From Chromatiales bacterium (GTDB lineage: Bacteria > Pseudomonadota > Gammaproteobacteria > SpSt-1174), in NCBI GenBank assembly GCA_014762505.1, contig JABURS010000030.1:16051-80050 (forward strand): a DNA stretch of 64,000 bases. The letters are read 5' to 3'. The notes below the pieces were generated by a model. The model saw only the letters and a program-made list of their open reading frames with translations. It did not search any database and was not told where the DNA came from. Within the stretch, counting starts at the first letter, position 1; each line of letters begins with the position of its first letter. Positions 1 through 8,382 of this stretch are shown one piece after another. The translations under genes and the position numbers were made by a program.

Positions 1-551
1 GGCGGCGCGCCGGCGGGGGCTGGGAGATGCGGCGCTTCGACCGCTGGGAGCCGCTGCCGCCGGATGCGGCGGTGATCCACGTCTGCTGGCACGAGGCGCG
101 CGCCTACTGCCGCTGGGCCGGGCGGCGCCTGCCCACCGAGCTGGAGTGGGAGGTGGCGGCCGCCGGCCAGCCGGGTGCCGACGGTGGCCTGTCCGCCGAG
201 AAGCGCCACTACCCCTGGGGCGACGCTGCGCCCGCACCGCAGCTCGCCAACCTCGATGGCCGCGCGCTGGGCACCATCGCGGTGGGCGCGCTGCCGGCGG
301 GCGACAGCGCCTTCGGCTGCCGGCAGATGATCGGCAACGCTTGGGAGTGGACCGAGGATACTTTCGAGCCCTACCCGGGCTTTACACCCGACATGTACGC
401 GGACTACTCCCAGCCGCTGTTCGGCAACACCAAGGTGCTGCGCGGCGGGGCCTGGACCACCCGCGGGCGCATGATCCGCAACACCTGGCGCACCTACTAC
501 GGACCGGAGCGCAACGACGTGTTCGCCGGTTTCCGCACCTGCGCACTCTGA
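1..551 (+). CDS. senA: EgtB/SenA-family sulfatase-modifying-factor-type enzyme, 3' part (likely selenoneine synthase SenA)
   Basis: The reading frame is open from the first full codon (base 3), so the gene starts before the window and only the C-terminal FGE-sulfatase-like domain is present. Visible signatures are WAGRRLPTELEWE, YPWGD, GNAWEWT, KVLRGGAWTT and the ending VFAGFRTCAL. This fold belongs to the mononuclear-iron enzymes that join a sulfur or selenium donor to hercynine: EgtB for ergothioneine, SenA for selenoneine. From memory, classical EgtB proteins end nearer to GLRLA, while the FAGFRTCA ending and the WTxDTFxPYPGF stretch look more like SenA. The downstream egtD and selD genes fit either name, and selD favours SenA. 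The family is secure; the exact substrate is inferred. The iron-binding N-terminal DinB-like domain lies outside the window. Confidence 0.82.
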   Translation, partial: RRAGGGWEMRRFDRWEPLPPDAAVIHVCWHEARAYCRWAGRRLPTELEWEVAAAGQPGADGGLSAEKRHYPWGDAAPAPQLANLDGRALGTIAVGALPAGDSAFGCRQMIGNAWEWTEDTFEPYPGFTPDMYADYSQPLFGNTKVLRGGAWTTRGRMIRNTWRTYYGPERNDVFAGFRTCAL

Positions 552-623
552 GTACCCGGAGGATTGGATGACGATGCCAGGCCGCGAGGCGATGCGCTGC
601 ACACCAGCCAGGGAGGGGCGGGC

Positions 624-1595
624 ATGAGCGAGCTGGCGAGCTTCGCGGACCTGCACCCCACCGCCGACGATCTCGCGGCGGACGTGCTGGCCGGGTTCTG
701 CCGGCCGCAGAAATCGGTCCCGCCCAAGTACTTCTACGACGCCGAGGGCTCGCGGCTGTTCGACGCGATCACCGGGCTACCGGAGTACTACCCCACGCGT
801 ACCGAGACGGCCCTGCTGCGCCGCTATGCGGACGAGATCGCGCAGAAGGCCGGCACCGGGCAGCTGCTGGTCGAGCCCGGCAGCGGCAGCTGCACCAAGG
901 CGCGCCTGCTGTTCGCGGGCCTGAGGCCCTGCGCCTACGTGCCCATGGACATCTCGCGCGACCACCTGCGCATGGCCGCGGAGCAGGTCGCCGTCGAGTT
1001 CCCCTGGCTGGAGGTGCACGCGGCCTGCACCGATTTCACCCGGCTGATGGCGCTGCCGCCGGACAGCCCGGAGGGCCGGCGCCTGGCCTTCTTCCCGGGA
1101 TCGAGCATCGGCAACTTCGACCCGCAGGCGGCGGTCGGCTTCCTGCGCATGATCGCGGACCTGGTCGGGCCGGGCGGGCAGCTGCTCATCGGCGTGGACC
1201 TGAAGAAGGACCGGGCGATACTCGAGGCCGCCTACGATGACGCCCAGGGCGTGACCGCGGCCTTCAACCTCAACCTGCTCGCGCGCATCAACCGCGAGCT
1301 CGGCGCCGACTTCGATCTCGCGAAGTGGGGCCACCGGGCCGTGTACAACGAGGCCGAGGGTCGCATCGAGATGCACCTGGTCTCGCTGGCGGCGCAGCAG
1401 GTGAGGCTGCAGGGCCGCAGCTTCCACTTTGCCGAGGGCGAGACCATTCACACCGAGAATTCCTACAAGTACACCGTGGCGGAGTTCCGCGAGCTGGCGG
1501 CACGGGCCGGCTTCACCGCGGACAGCGTATGGGTGGACGACGAGCGCCTGTTCAGCCTGCACCTGCTGACGACGGAGGCGGCGGATGAAGTCTGA
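624..1595 (+). CDS. egtD: L-histidine N-alpha-methyltransferase EgtD
   Basis: SAM-dependent trimethylation of histidine to hercynine, the betaine precursor of ergothioneine and selenoneine; cytosolic. The 324-residue product has the usual EgtD length. It shows the PPKYFYD and LPEYYPTRTE region near residues 33-60, the SAM-binding EPGSGS motif near residue 85, FFPGSSIGN in the middle, and IHTENSYKYT near the C-terminus, typical of the histidine pocket. The ATG at 624 follows GGGAGG at 611-616. A TTG 60 bases upstream is in frame but lacks support. The gene follows the EgtB/SenA-type gene by about 70 bases and overlaps the SelD-fusion gene by 11 bases, so the three probably form one translationally coupled operon. 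Confidence 0.93.
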   Translation: MSELASFADLHPTADDLAADVLAGFCRPQKSVPPKYFYDAEGSRLFDAITGLPEYYPTRTETALLRRYADEIAQKAGTGQLLVEPGSGSCTKARLLFAGLRPCAYVPMDISRDHLRMAAEQVAVEFPWLEVHAACTDFTRLMALPPDSPEGRRLAFFPGSSIGNFDPQAAVGFLRMIADLVGPGGQLLIGVDLKKDRAILEAAYDDAQGVTAAFNLNLLARINRELGADFDLAKWGHRAVYNEAEGRIEMHLVSLAAQQVRLQGRSFHFAEGETIHTENSYKYTVAEFRELAARAGFTADSVWVDDERLFSLHLLTTEAADEV

Positions 1596-3843
1596 CATCC
1601 CGGTCGTCAAGGACATCGTCCTGGTCGGCGGCGGGCACGCGCACGTCTCCGTGCTGCGCCGCTTCGGCATGAAGCCCATGCCGGGCGTGCGCCTGACCGT
1701 GATCACCCGCGACATCCACACGCCGTACTCGGGCATGCTGCCCGGCCTGGTGGCCGGGCACTACGGCTGGGACGACGTGCACATCGACCTGGGGCCGCTG
1801 GCCCGCTTCGCCGGGGCGCGCCTCTACCACGGCGAGGTCGCGGGCCTGGACCTCGCGCAGCGCGTTGTGCAGGTGCCCGGCCGCCCGCCGGTGCACTACG
1901 ACCTCCTGTCCATCAACACGGGTTCGCGCCCGCGCACCATCGACGTGCCCGGTGCGCTGGAACATGCCCTGCCGGTGAAGCCCATCGACCAGTGGCTCGA
2001 CAACTGGCAGGCCTTGCAGGAACGGGTGCGGGCGAGCCGTGGCGCGTTCCGCGTGGTCGTCGTGGGCGGCGGTGCCGGCGGCGTGGAGCTGGCGCTTGCC
2101 ACCCGGCATCGCCTGCGAGGCCTGTTGCGCGAGCAGGGCGAGGATGCCTCGCGCCTGCACTACACATTGCTCACCGACGGGCCGGAGATCCTGCCCACCC
2201 ACAACCCCGGGGTGCGCCGCCGCTTCAACCGGGTGCTGGGCGAGCGCGACATCGCGGTGCATGCGCACAGCAGGGTGGTGGCCGTCGAGCCCGACGGGGT
2301 GCAGGTCGAGGGCGGCGGGTTCCATCCGGCCGACGCCGTGCTCTGGGTCACCTCGGCCGCCGCGCCGCAGTGGCCGGGGCAGTCGGGGCTCGCGGTGGAC
2401 GAGCAGGGCTTCATCCGTGTGGACGCGTCGCTGCGCTCGACCTCCCATCCCGAGGTCTTCGCCGCCGGCGACGTGGCCGCGCTGCCGGACCCCCGGCCCA
2501 AGTCCGGCGTGTTCGCCGTGCGCCAGGGGCCGGTGCTCACCGAGAACCTGCGCCGCGCGGTGGCCGGCCGTCCGCTCAAGCGCTACCGCCCGCAGAAGCA
2601 TTTCCTCGGCCTGATCAGCACCGGGGATCAGTACGCCGTGGCCTCGCGCGGCAACTGGTCCTGGGAGGGCCGGCTGCTGTGGACCTGGAAGGACTGGATC
2701 GACCGGCGTTTCATGCAGCGCTTCAACGAGCTGCCGGAGATGCCCCAGGAGACGGGGCCCGACGTGGGCGGCATCGCCGACGCCGAGGCCATTCGCGAGC
2801 TCTCCACCCTGGCCATGCGCTGTGGCGGCTGCGGCGCGAAGGTGGGCAGCACCGTGCTCAGCCGGGTCATCAACCGCCTGCCGGCGCAGCGCCGCCCCGA
2901 CGTGCTGATCGGTCTGGATTCGCCGGACGATGCGGCGGTGTTCGAGGTGCCGCCCGGCAAGGTGATGGTGCAGAGCGTGGACTACTTCCGCGCCTTCATC
3001 GACGACCCCTACACCTTCGGTCGCATCGCCGCCAACCATGCGCTGGGCGACATCTTCGCCATGGGTGCCGAGGCCCAGTCCGCGCTGGCCATCGCCACGG
3101 TGCCCTACGGCCGCGAGCACATCGTCGAGCAGACCCTCGCCGAGGTGATGAGCGGCGCCCTGGACACCCTGGCGCCCACCGGCGCGGTGCTGGCCGGCGG
3201 GCATTCCAGCGAGGGCGCCGAGCTCGCCTTCGGCCTCACGGTGAACGGCCTGATCGCGAAGGACGCCCTGCTGCGCAAGGGTGGCATGCACCCGGGTGAT
3301 GCACTGATCCTGACCAAACCCATCGGCACCGGCACGCTGTTCGCGGCCGAGATGCGCGGCAAGGCGAAGGGGCGCTGGGTGGACGGGGCCATCCAGTCCA
3401 TGCTGGTCTCCAGTCAGGCCGCCGCGGCCTGCCTGTACCGGCGCGGTGCGACTGCCTGCACCGACGTCACCGGCTTCGGCCTGCTGGGGCACCTGGTGGA
3501 GATGACGCGCGCCTCGGACGTCGACGTGCGGCTGGAACTGGAAACGGTGCCGGTGCTCGACGGGGCGGAGCAGACGGTGGCCGCGGGCATCCTCTCCTCG
3601 CTGCAGCCGCAGAACGTGCGCCTGCGCCGCGCCGTGCGCGACCCCGATGCCCTGAGCGCCCACCCGCGCTACCCGCTGCTGTTCGATCCCCAGACCGCCG
3701 GCGGCCTGCTGGCCGCGGTGCCGTCGGCGCAGGCGGCCGACTGCCTGGCCGAGCTGCACGACCTCGGTTACCCGCATGCCGTGATCATCGGCCGGGTCGA
3801 GCCGCGCAGCGCCGAAGAGGCGCCGGTTCAGGTCGTCCCCTGA
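1585..3843 (+). CDS. selD: Fused FAD/NAD-dependent oxidoreductase - selenide, water dikinase SelD
   Basis: A two-domain protein of 752 residues. Residues 1 to about 370 form an NDH-2-like pyridine nucleotide-disulfide oxidoreductase: an FAD site VLVGGGHAHV near residue 14, a second GxGxxG-type site VVVGGGAGGVELAL in the middle, and FAAGDVA. Residues from about 408 form SelD, which makes selenophosphate from selenide and ATP. The catalytic Cys416 and Lys419 lie in CGGCGAK, and further SelD motifs are TDVTGFGLLGHL and DPQTAGGLL. Cys rather than selenocysteine occupies the active site. Such fusions are known, and the oxidoreductase half is thought to supply or handle reduced selenium. The ATG overlaps the end of egtD. 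With an EgtB/SenA-type gene in the same operon, the selenophosphate may feed selenoneine synthesis. Confidence 0.93.
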   Translation: MKSDIPVVKDIVLVGGGHAHVSVLRRFGMKPMPGVRLTVITRDIHTPYSGMLPGLVAGHYGWDDVHIDLGPLARFAGARLYHGEVAGLDLAQRVVQVPGRPPVHYDLLSINTGSRPRTIDVPGALEHALPVKPIDQWLDNWQALQERVRASRGAFRVVVVGGGAGGVELALATRHRLRGLLREQGEDASRLHYTLLTDGPEILPTHNPGVRRRFNRVLGERDIAVHAHSRVVAVEPDGVQVEGGGFHPADAVLWVTSAAAPQWPGQSGLAVDEQGFIRVDASLRSTSHPEVFAAGDVAALPDPRPKSGVFAVRQGPVLTENLRRAVAGRPLKRYRPQKHFLGLISTGDQYAVASRGNWSWEGRLLWTWKDWIDRRFMQRFNELPEMPQETGPDVGGIADAEAIRELSTLAMRCGGCGAKVGSTVLSRVINRLPAQRRPDVLIGLDSPDDAAVFEVPPGKVMVQSVDYFRAFIDDPYTFGRIAANHALGDIFAMGAEAQSALAIATVPYGREHIVEQTLAEVMSGALDTLAPTGAVLAGGHSSEGAELAFGLTVNGLIAKDALLRKGGMHPGDALILTKPIGTGTLFAAEMRGKAKGRWVDGAIQSMLVSSQAAAACLYRRGATACTDVTGFGLLGHLVEMTRASDVDVRLELETVPVLDGAEQTVAAGILSSLQPQNVRLRRAVRDPDALSAHPRYPLLFDPQTAGGLLAAVPSAQAADCLAELHDLGYPHAVIIGRVEPRSAEEAPVQVVP

Positions 3844-4188
3844 ATCGTCGTAGGAGCGGTGCGAGCCGCGAGCCGCGAGCCGCGATGCCGCGATGCCGCG
3901 ATGCCGCGATGCCGCGATGCCGCGAGTTGCAAGTCGCGTGGGGCTGCGTTTATGCCCTCTGGGTGCAAGCTGCGATGCCGTTGCCTGGTCAACGTGCCGC
4001 CCGATCGCGCCTTGCAGCGCTCCTACCAACCCGGTGCTCCCGTAGGAGCGGTGCAAGCCGCGATTGCCCATGCCCCGGGCAGCGTGCCACCCCTGATCGC
4101 GCCTCGCACCCGGAGGACATAAACGGCGCTCCTACTCCTAACGCCTATCCCCTAACGCCATGCGGGGCAATGTCCCGGCCTGGCATTT
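3844..4188. repeat. Intergenic REP-type palindromes with an 8-bp tandem array
   Basis: No gene is visible. The gap holds several copies, in both orientations, of a REP-like sequence beginning GTAGGAGCGG and ending CCGCGA (3849-3870, 4040-4063, reverse copy 4002-4027, and 4094-4137 with an inserted CACCCGGAGGACATAAACGG). Inside the first copy the stem has expanded: CCGCGATG occurs five times in a row at 3880-3919, preceded by 7-bp AGCCGCG units. The convergent position between selD and cbbR suits a REP cluster acting as a transcription or mRNA-end element. Confidence 0.8.
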
Positions 4189-5091
4189 CTAGCGCATCAG
4201 GCGCTCCGCATCCTTCAGCACGATCTCCGTGAAGGCCTGGGCCGCCGGGCTCGGGCGCCGGCCTTCGCGCTGCACCAGGTACCACTTGCGCTTGAGGGGA
4301 AAGCCCTTCACGTCCAGCACGCAGAGCTGGCCGGAGGCGATCTCTGCCTGGACGGTGTGCAGCGAGACCACGCCGACCCCCAGCCCGGCCTCCACCGCCT
4401 GTTTGATGGCCTCGTTCTTGTTCATTTCCATGGCCGTGTTGAACGGCAGGCCGTGTTCGGCGAGGAAGGCGGCCAGCGCGCCGCGCGTGCCGGAGCCCTG
4501 CTCGCGGCCGATCAGCGGTTCCTCGAGAAAGCGCGCCAGGGGGATGCCGCTCTTCCCCGCCAGCGGGTGGCTGGTGGCGGCGATCACCACCAGGGGGTTG
4601 TCCATGAAGGGGCGGGCATGCAGGCCGAGGTCTTCCGGCGGCTTGCCCATCAGGGCGAGGTCGATGGTGTTCTCCGTCAGGTGCCTGAGCAGGGTTTCGC
4701 GGTTGACGACGTTGAGGCTCAGCTGCACCTCCGGATACAGGGCGCGGAAGCGGGCCATGAGCCGGGCGGCGAAGACGCTGGCGGTACTGGCGGCGGAGAC
4801 GGTGAGCGTGCCGCCCTTGAGTCCCTGCAGATCGGCCAGCGCCTGTTCGAGGTTGGCGAGTTCGCGCGCGATCAGCTGGGCGCTGTTGAGTGTCTCCCGG
4901 CCGGCCTCGGTGAGACGGATCTGTTTGCCGATGTGCTCGAACAGGGGCAGGCCGAGGCCGGCCTCGAGCTGCTTGACCTGCATGGAGACGGCGGGCTGGG
5001 TGAGGTGCAGCTCGCCGCTGGCACGCGAAAAGCTGCCGCAGCGGGCGACGGCCTCGAGGATCTCGAGCTGACGCAGGGTGATTTTTCGCAT
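4189..5091 (-). CDS. cbbR: LysR-type regulator CbbR
   Basis: A 300-residue LysR-family regulator with the N-terminal winged helix (LRQLEILEAVARCGSFSRAS, then LTQPAVSMQVKQLE) in residues 1-65 and the ligand-sensing domain from about residue 90 (GGTLTVSAAST, then NRETLLRHL and LALMGKPP). The pattern and length match CbbR, the activator of Calvin-cycle operons that responds to metabolites such as RuBP or NADPH. It is divergent from cbbM with 120 bases between the start codons, the standard arrangement for a CbbR target. The stop is TAG. A generic LysR regulator is the alternative, but the wording of the N-terminus and the location make CbbR by far the best reading. Confidence 0.92.
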   Translation of the reverse strand: MRKITLRQLEILEAVARCGSFSRASGELHLTQPAVSMQVKQLEAGLGLPLFEHIGKQIRLTEAGRETLNSAQLIARELANLEQALADLQGLKGGTLTVSAASTASVFAARLMARFRALYPEVQLSLNVVNRETLLRHLTENTIDLALMGKPPEDLGLHARPFMDNPLVVIAATSHPLAGKSGIPLARFLEEPLIGREQGSGTRGALAAFLAEHGLPFNTAMEMNKNEAIKQAVEAGLGVGVVSLHTVQAEIASGQLCVLDVKGFPLKRKWYLVQREGRRPSPAAQAFTEIVLKDAERLMR

Positions 5092-5211
5092 AAGAATTAC
5101 TTTGTAATTATCAAAATAATCCTTAATTTATCTGATAGACCATGTAATTTATAGTGCCTTCCGATGCTTGTGCCCCAGGGGCACTCCCACCACGCAAATC
5201 GGAGAAGTTAC
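5092..5211. promoter_or_regulatory. cbbR-cbbM divergent control region
   Basis: An AT-rich island of 120 bases inside otherwise GC-rich sequence. It has an inverted pair ATTA-N6-TAAT at 5107-5120 and a direct repeat TAATTTA at 5124-5130 and 5145-5151. The two copies are 21 bases apart, about two helical turns, as expected for side-by-side LysR-type half-sites. This is the presumed CbbR operator and the promoter region of both genes; exact -35/-10 boxes were not assigned. Confidence 0.6.
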
Positions 5212-6600
5212 ATGGCTCACGATCAATCCAGTCGTTATGCGAACCTCGATCTGACCGAAGAGGAACTGATCGCCGGCGGCCAGCACATCCTGGTTGCCTA
5301 CACGATGAAGCCCAAGGCGGGCTACGACTACCTCGCCACGGCGGCCCATTTCGCCGCCGAGTCCTCCACCGGCACCAACGTCGAGGTCTGCACCACCGAC
5401 GACTTCACCAAGGGTGTGGATGCCCTGGTGTACCACATCGATCCGGCCAGCGAGGACATGCGCATCGCCTATCCGCTGGACCTGTTCGATCGCAACGTGA
5501 TCGACGGTCGCATGATGCTGGTGTCCTTCCTCACCCTGACCATCGGCAACAACCAGGGCATGGGCGACGTGGAATACGCCAAGATGATCGACTTCTACAT
5601 GCCCGAGCGCGCCATCCAGCTGTTCGACGGCCCGTCCCGTGACATCTCCGATCTGTGGCGCATCCTCGGTCGTCCGGTGAAGGACGGTGGCTACATCTCC
5701 GGCACCATCATCAAGCCCAAGCTGGGCCTGCGCCCCGAGCCCTTCGCCCAGGCGGCCTATGAATTCTGGCTGGGTGGCGACTTCATCAAGAACGACGAGC
5801 CCCAGGGCAACCAGGTGTTCGCCCCCATCAAGAAGACCCTGCCGCTGGTGTACGACGCCATGAAGCGCGCGCAGGACGAGACCGGCGAGGCCAAGCTGTT
5901 CTCCATGAACATCACCGCCGACGACCACTACGAGATGTGCGCCCGCGCCGACTTCGCACTGGAGACCTTCGGCCCCGACGCCGACAAGCTGGCCTTCCTG
6001 GTCGATGGCTATGTCGGCGGCCCGGGCATGGTGACCACGGCGCGTCGCCAGTACCCGAGCCAGTACCTGCACTACCATCGCGCCGGCCACGGCGCCGTGA
6101 CCTCGCCGAGCGCCAAGCGCGGCTACAGCGCCTTCGTGCTGGCCAAGATGTCCCGCCTGCAGGGTGCCTCCGGTATCCACGTCGGCACCATGGGCTACGG
6201 CAAGATGGAAGGCGAGGCCGACGACAAGGTGATCGCCTACATGATCGAGCGCGACGAGTGCCAGGGCCCGGTCTACTACCAGAAGTGGTACGGCATGAAG
6301 CCCACCACCCCGATCATCTCCGGCGGCATGAACGCCCTGCGCCTGCCCGGCTTCTTCGAGAACCTGGGCCATGGCAACGTGATCAACACCGCCGGCGGCG
6401 GCTCCTACGGCCACATCGATTCCCCGGCCGACGGCGCCCGTTCGCTGCGCCAGGCCTACGAGTGCTGGAAGGCCGGCGCCGATCCGGTCGAGTGGGCGAA
6501 GGAGCACCGCGAATTCGCGCGCGCCTTCGAATCCTTCCCGCACGATGCCGACAAGCTCTACCCGGGCTGGCGTGACCGGCTGGGCGTGAAGGCGGCGTAA
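5212..6600 (+). CDS. cbbM: Form II ribulose-bisphosphate carboxylase/oxygenase CbbM
   Basis: Fixes CO2 on ribulose 1,5-bisphosphate. The 462-residue length and sequence are those of form II RubisCO. Catalytic Lys168 lies in [11 protein letters not shown], the carbamylated Lys193 in [13 protein letters not shown], and the loop-6 lysine in [11 protein letters not shown]. The ATG at 5212 is preceded by GGAGAA; an in-frame ATG at 5164 is upstream of the ribosome-binding site and less likely. A strong hairpin with a T run follows the gene, so cbbM seems monocistronic here, without the cbbQ/cbbO activase genes that often follow it. cbbR is divergent. Form II enzymes have low CO2/O2 specificity, which suits a microaerobic or CO2-rich habitat. 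Confidence 0.97.
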   Translation: MAHDQSSRYANLDLTEEELIAGGQHILVAYTMKPKAGYDYLATAAHFAAESSTGTNVEVCTTDDFTKGVDALVYHIDPASEDMRIAYPLDLFDRNVIDGRMMLVSFLTLTIGNNQGMGDVEYAKMIDFYMPERAIQLFDGPSRDISDLWRILGRPVKDGGYISGTIIKPKLGLRPEPFAQAAYEFWLGGDFIKNDEPQGNQVFAPIKKTLPLVYDAMKRAQDETGEAKLFSMNITADDHYEMCARADFALETFGPDADKLAFLVDGYVGGPGMVTTARRQYPSQYLHYHRAGHGAVTSPSAKRGYSAFVLAKMSRLQGASGIHVGTMGYGKMEGEADDKVIAYMIERDECQGPVYYQKWYGMKPTTPIISGGMNALRLPGFFENLGHGNVINTAGGGSYGHIDSPADGARSLRQAYECWKAGADPVEWAKEHREFARAFESFPHDADKLYPGWRDRLGVKAA

Positions 6601-6624
6601 GCAGCCCGCATCGCCCGTTACAGG

Positions 6625-6661
6625 AGCGGCGTCCATCGTTGGGGTGGGCGCCGCTTTTTTG
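6625..6661 (+). terminator. Rho-independent terminator of cbbM
   Basis: Stem AGCGGCG (6625-6631) pairs with CGCCGCT (6649-6655) and is followed directly by a run of T. It lies 25 bases after the cbbM stop and ends the RubisCO transcript. Confidence 0.85.
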
Positions 6662-6824
6662 TGGGTCTTCCTGCCGGGGATCCGTATGGGGTCTTTTGCA
6701 TGAGCCGAGAAGAATGGATGCGTCCTCATTGTTGCGGTCGCGCTCGACAGTGCGCTTTGCCGAGGGGTATCGTTCTCGAGCCGTCAGGCGAACAACAACA
6801 ACCAATTCAGGACAGGGGGATTTT

Positions 6825-7625
6825 ATGGGGAGTAAACGAACAATCGTTTCCTTGGTGGCCGGGTTTGCCCTGCTGGTGATGGCGGGGATGTTGCAGGCGG
6901 CCGAGATCGGGGTGGTCTTCCTGCATGCCAAGGGCGCCTCGCCGGATGCCGGCACGACCTCCGGGCTGATCGACCGAATGCGCAAGGAGGGCATGGAGGT
7001 GGTGACGCCCGAACTGCCCTGGTCCAAGGGTCGTGGCTACGATGCCAGTTATGAAGATGCCCTCGGGCAGGTGCACGAGGCGGTGCAGGCATTGCGTGCG
7101 AAGGGCGTGAAGACCGTGATCGTCGCGGGCCATAGTCTGGGTGCCAACGGGGCGATCGGATATGCAGCCAACTATGACGGCGTGAACGGTGTGGTTGCCA
7201 TCGCGCCGGGGCATTCGCCCGAGCTGAGGGGCTTTCAGAAGAAACTCGGCGACAGCGTCGAGCGTGCACGAGCCATGGTCGATGAGGGCAAGGGTGATGA
7301 GGCCGGCCGCTTCAATGACCTCAACCAGGGCAAGACCTCTGCAGTGAAGACCACCCCGCTCATCTACCTGAGCTATTTCGATCCCGAGGGTCCGGCCGTG
7401 ATGCCGAGCAACGTGATGGGTCTCAAGGAAGGAACTGCGCTGCTGTGGATCGTCGGCGAGAAGGACCGGATGGCGAAGCGCGGTGAGGGCTATGCCTATG
7501 GCATGGCGCCGGCCAATGAACTGAATGCCTATGTCGTGGTTCCGGGTGGGCACAAGGCCACGCCGGCCAGGGGCGAGCAAGAGATCATCGCCTGGATCAA
7601 GCGGGTTGCCGCAGCGCGGCGATAG
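6825..7625 (+). CDS. Secreted alpha/beta-hydrolase-fold protein
   Basis: A 266-residue protein with a cleavable signal peptide (hydrophobic stretch at residues 6-24, ending LQAAE). A complete alpha/beta-hydrolase triad can be read: Ser104 in GHSLG, Asp214 in GEKDRM and His243 in GGHKAT. Substrate unknown; it resembles small periplasmic esterase or dienelactone-hydrolase-like proteins. The ATG at 6825 is preceded by AGGGGG. It has its own leader after the cbbM terminator and is closed by its own hairpin, so it is probably a single-gene unit. No link to carbon fixation is shown beyond position. Confidence 0.75.
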   Translation: MGSKRTIVSLVAGFALLVMAGMLQAAEIGVVFLHAKGASPDAGTTSGLIDRMRKEGMEVVTPELPWSKGRGYDASYEDALGQVHEAVQALRAKGVKTVIVAGHSLGANGAIGYAANYDGVNGVVAIAPGHSPELRGFQKKLGDSVERARAMVDEGKGDEAGRFNDLNQGKTSAVKTTPLIYLSYFDPEGPAVMPSNVMGLKEGTALLWIVGEKDRMAKRGEGYAYGMAPANELNAYVVVPGGHKATPARGEQEIIAWIKRVAAARR

Positions 7626-7652
7626 CGTCTGTTCCATCAATGGGCAGTACCA

Positions 7653-7685
7653 GAAAGGGGGGAGCAATCCCCCCTTTCGCATTTC
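7653..7685 (+). terminator. Terminator hairpin after the alpha/beta hydrolase
   Basis: A perfect 11-bp inverted repeat, GAAAGGGGGGA (7653-7663) and TCCCCCCTTTC (7668-7678), with a GCAA loop, 28 bases after the stop codon. The T run after it is short. Confidence 0.7.
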
Positions 7686-7791
7686 AGCTGCCCCGTTTCT
7701 CCATTGTCCCTGAGAAAAACAATGGAACTATTCTTTCTCCACGCGGTATGAGAGTTTCAGACCCATTCTAAAAACAACCGGGAGTCCCGCA

Positions 7792-8298
7792 ATGAACCTC
7801 GTGCGTTTCGTCTACATCAGCTCGGCCACGCCGGAATACAACGAACAGCTCGATCTCGGCCGCATCCTGCAGGCCTCCCGACGAAACAACCCGCGCGAGG
7901 AGATCGGCGGGGTGCTCTATTCGGGGCACGGGTATTTCTTCCAGTGCCTGGAGGGCGACCGGCACAAGGTGAATGCCCTGTATCGCCGTCTGCTCAACGA
8001 CCCGCGCCATGCCGACGTGGATGTCATCTCCGTCAAGCCGATCCCCTTTCGCACCTTCTCCGACTGGTCGATGAAATACGTCCCGGCGGAGGGCGACATC
8101 GAGCGCCTGCTCCGCCAGCGCGGTCACAAGCAGTTCAATCCCTACGCGTTCGACGAGGACATGGTCGATGCCCTGGTGAGCACCTTCGCCGGCGCCATCG
8201 ACCCCACCGGCGGGCCCGACCTCGAAGGCGGGGCAGACAGTGCGAAGCGCCAGAGCGCACTGAGTTCGCTGGTGGATTTCTTCCGCGGTCGCGGCTAG
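7792..8298 (+). CDS. BLUF-domain blue-light sensor
   Basis: A 168-residue protein whose first ~95 residues are a BLUF domain, which binds FAD non-covalently and rearranges hydrogen bonds on blue-light absorption. The key residues are Tyr8 (FVYIS), Asn33, Gln51 (YFFQCLEG), Trp92 and Met94 (FSDWSMKYV). The spacing Asn33-Gln51 equals that of AppA Asn45-Gln63. The remaining ~70 residues are a short tail without a recognisable output domain, so it probably acts by protein-protein contact. The start is ATG after CGGGAG. It is a stand-alone gene between the hydrolase and a small minus-strand gene; its partner is unknown. Confidence 0.9.
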   Translation: MNLVRFVYISSATPEYNEQLDLGRILQASRRNNPREEIGGVLYSGHGYFFQCLEGDRHKVNALYRRLLNDPRHADVDVISVKPIPFRTFSDWSMKYVPAEGDIERLLRQRGHKQFNPYAFDEDMVDALVSTFAGAIDPTGGPDLEGGADSAKRQSALSSLVDFFRGRG

Positions 8299-8382
8299 CG
8301 TTCCCGGAGCGCCCACGGCACTGCGGGATGCCGCCCAGGGGCGGCGGGGCCAGGGTGCCGGCCCGGGCGGGCCGGCCGTCGA

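Noticed and set aside
1552..4071. A very long minus-strand open frame opposite selD (and similar ones opposite tamB at 18732-22427 and TRAP at 12146-14917)
   Set aside because: These are mirror frames of GC-rich coding sequence, rich in Arg, His and Gly, with no family motif or ribosome-binding site; the plus-strand genes explain them.
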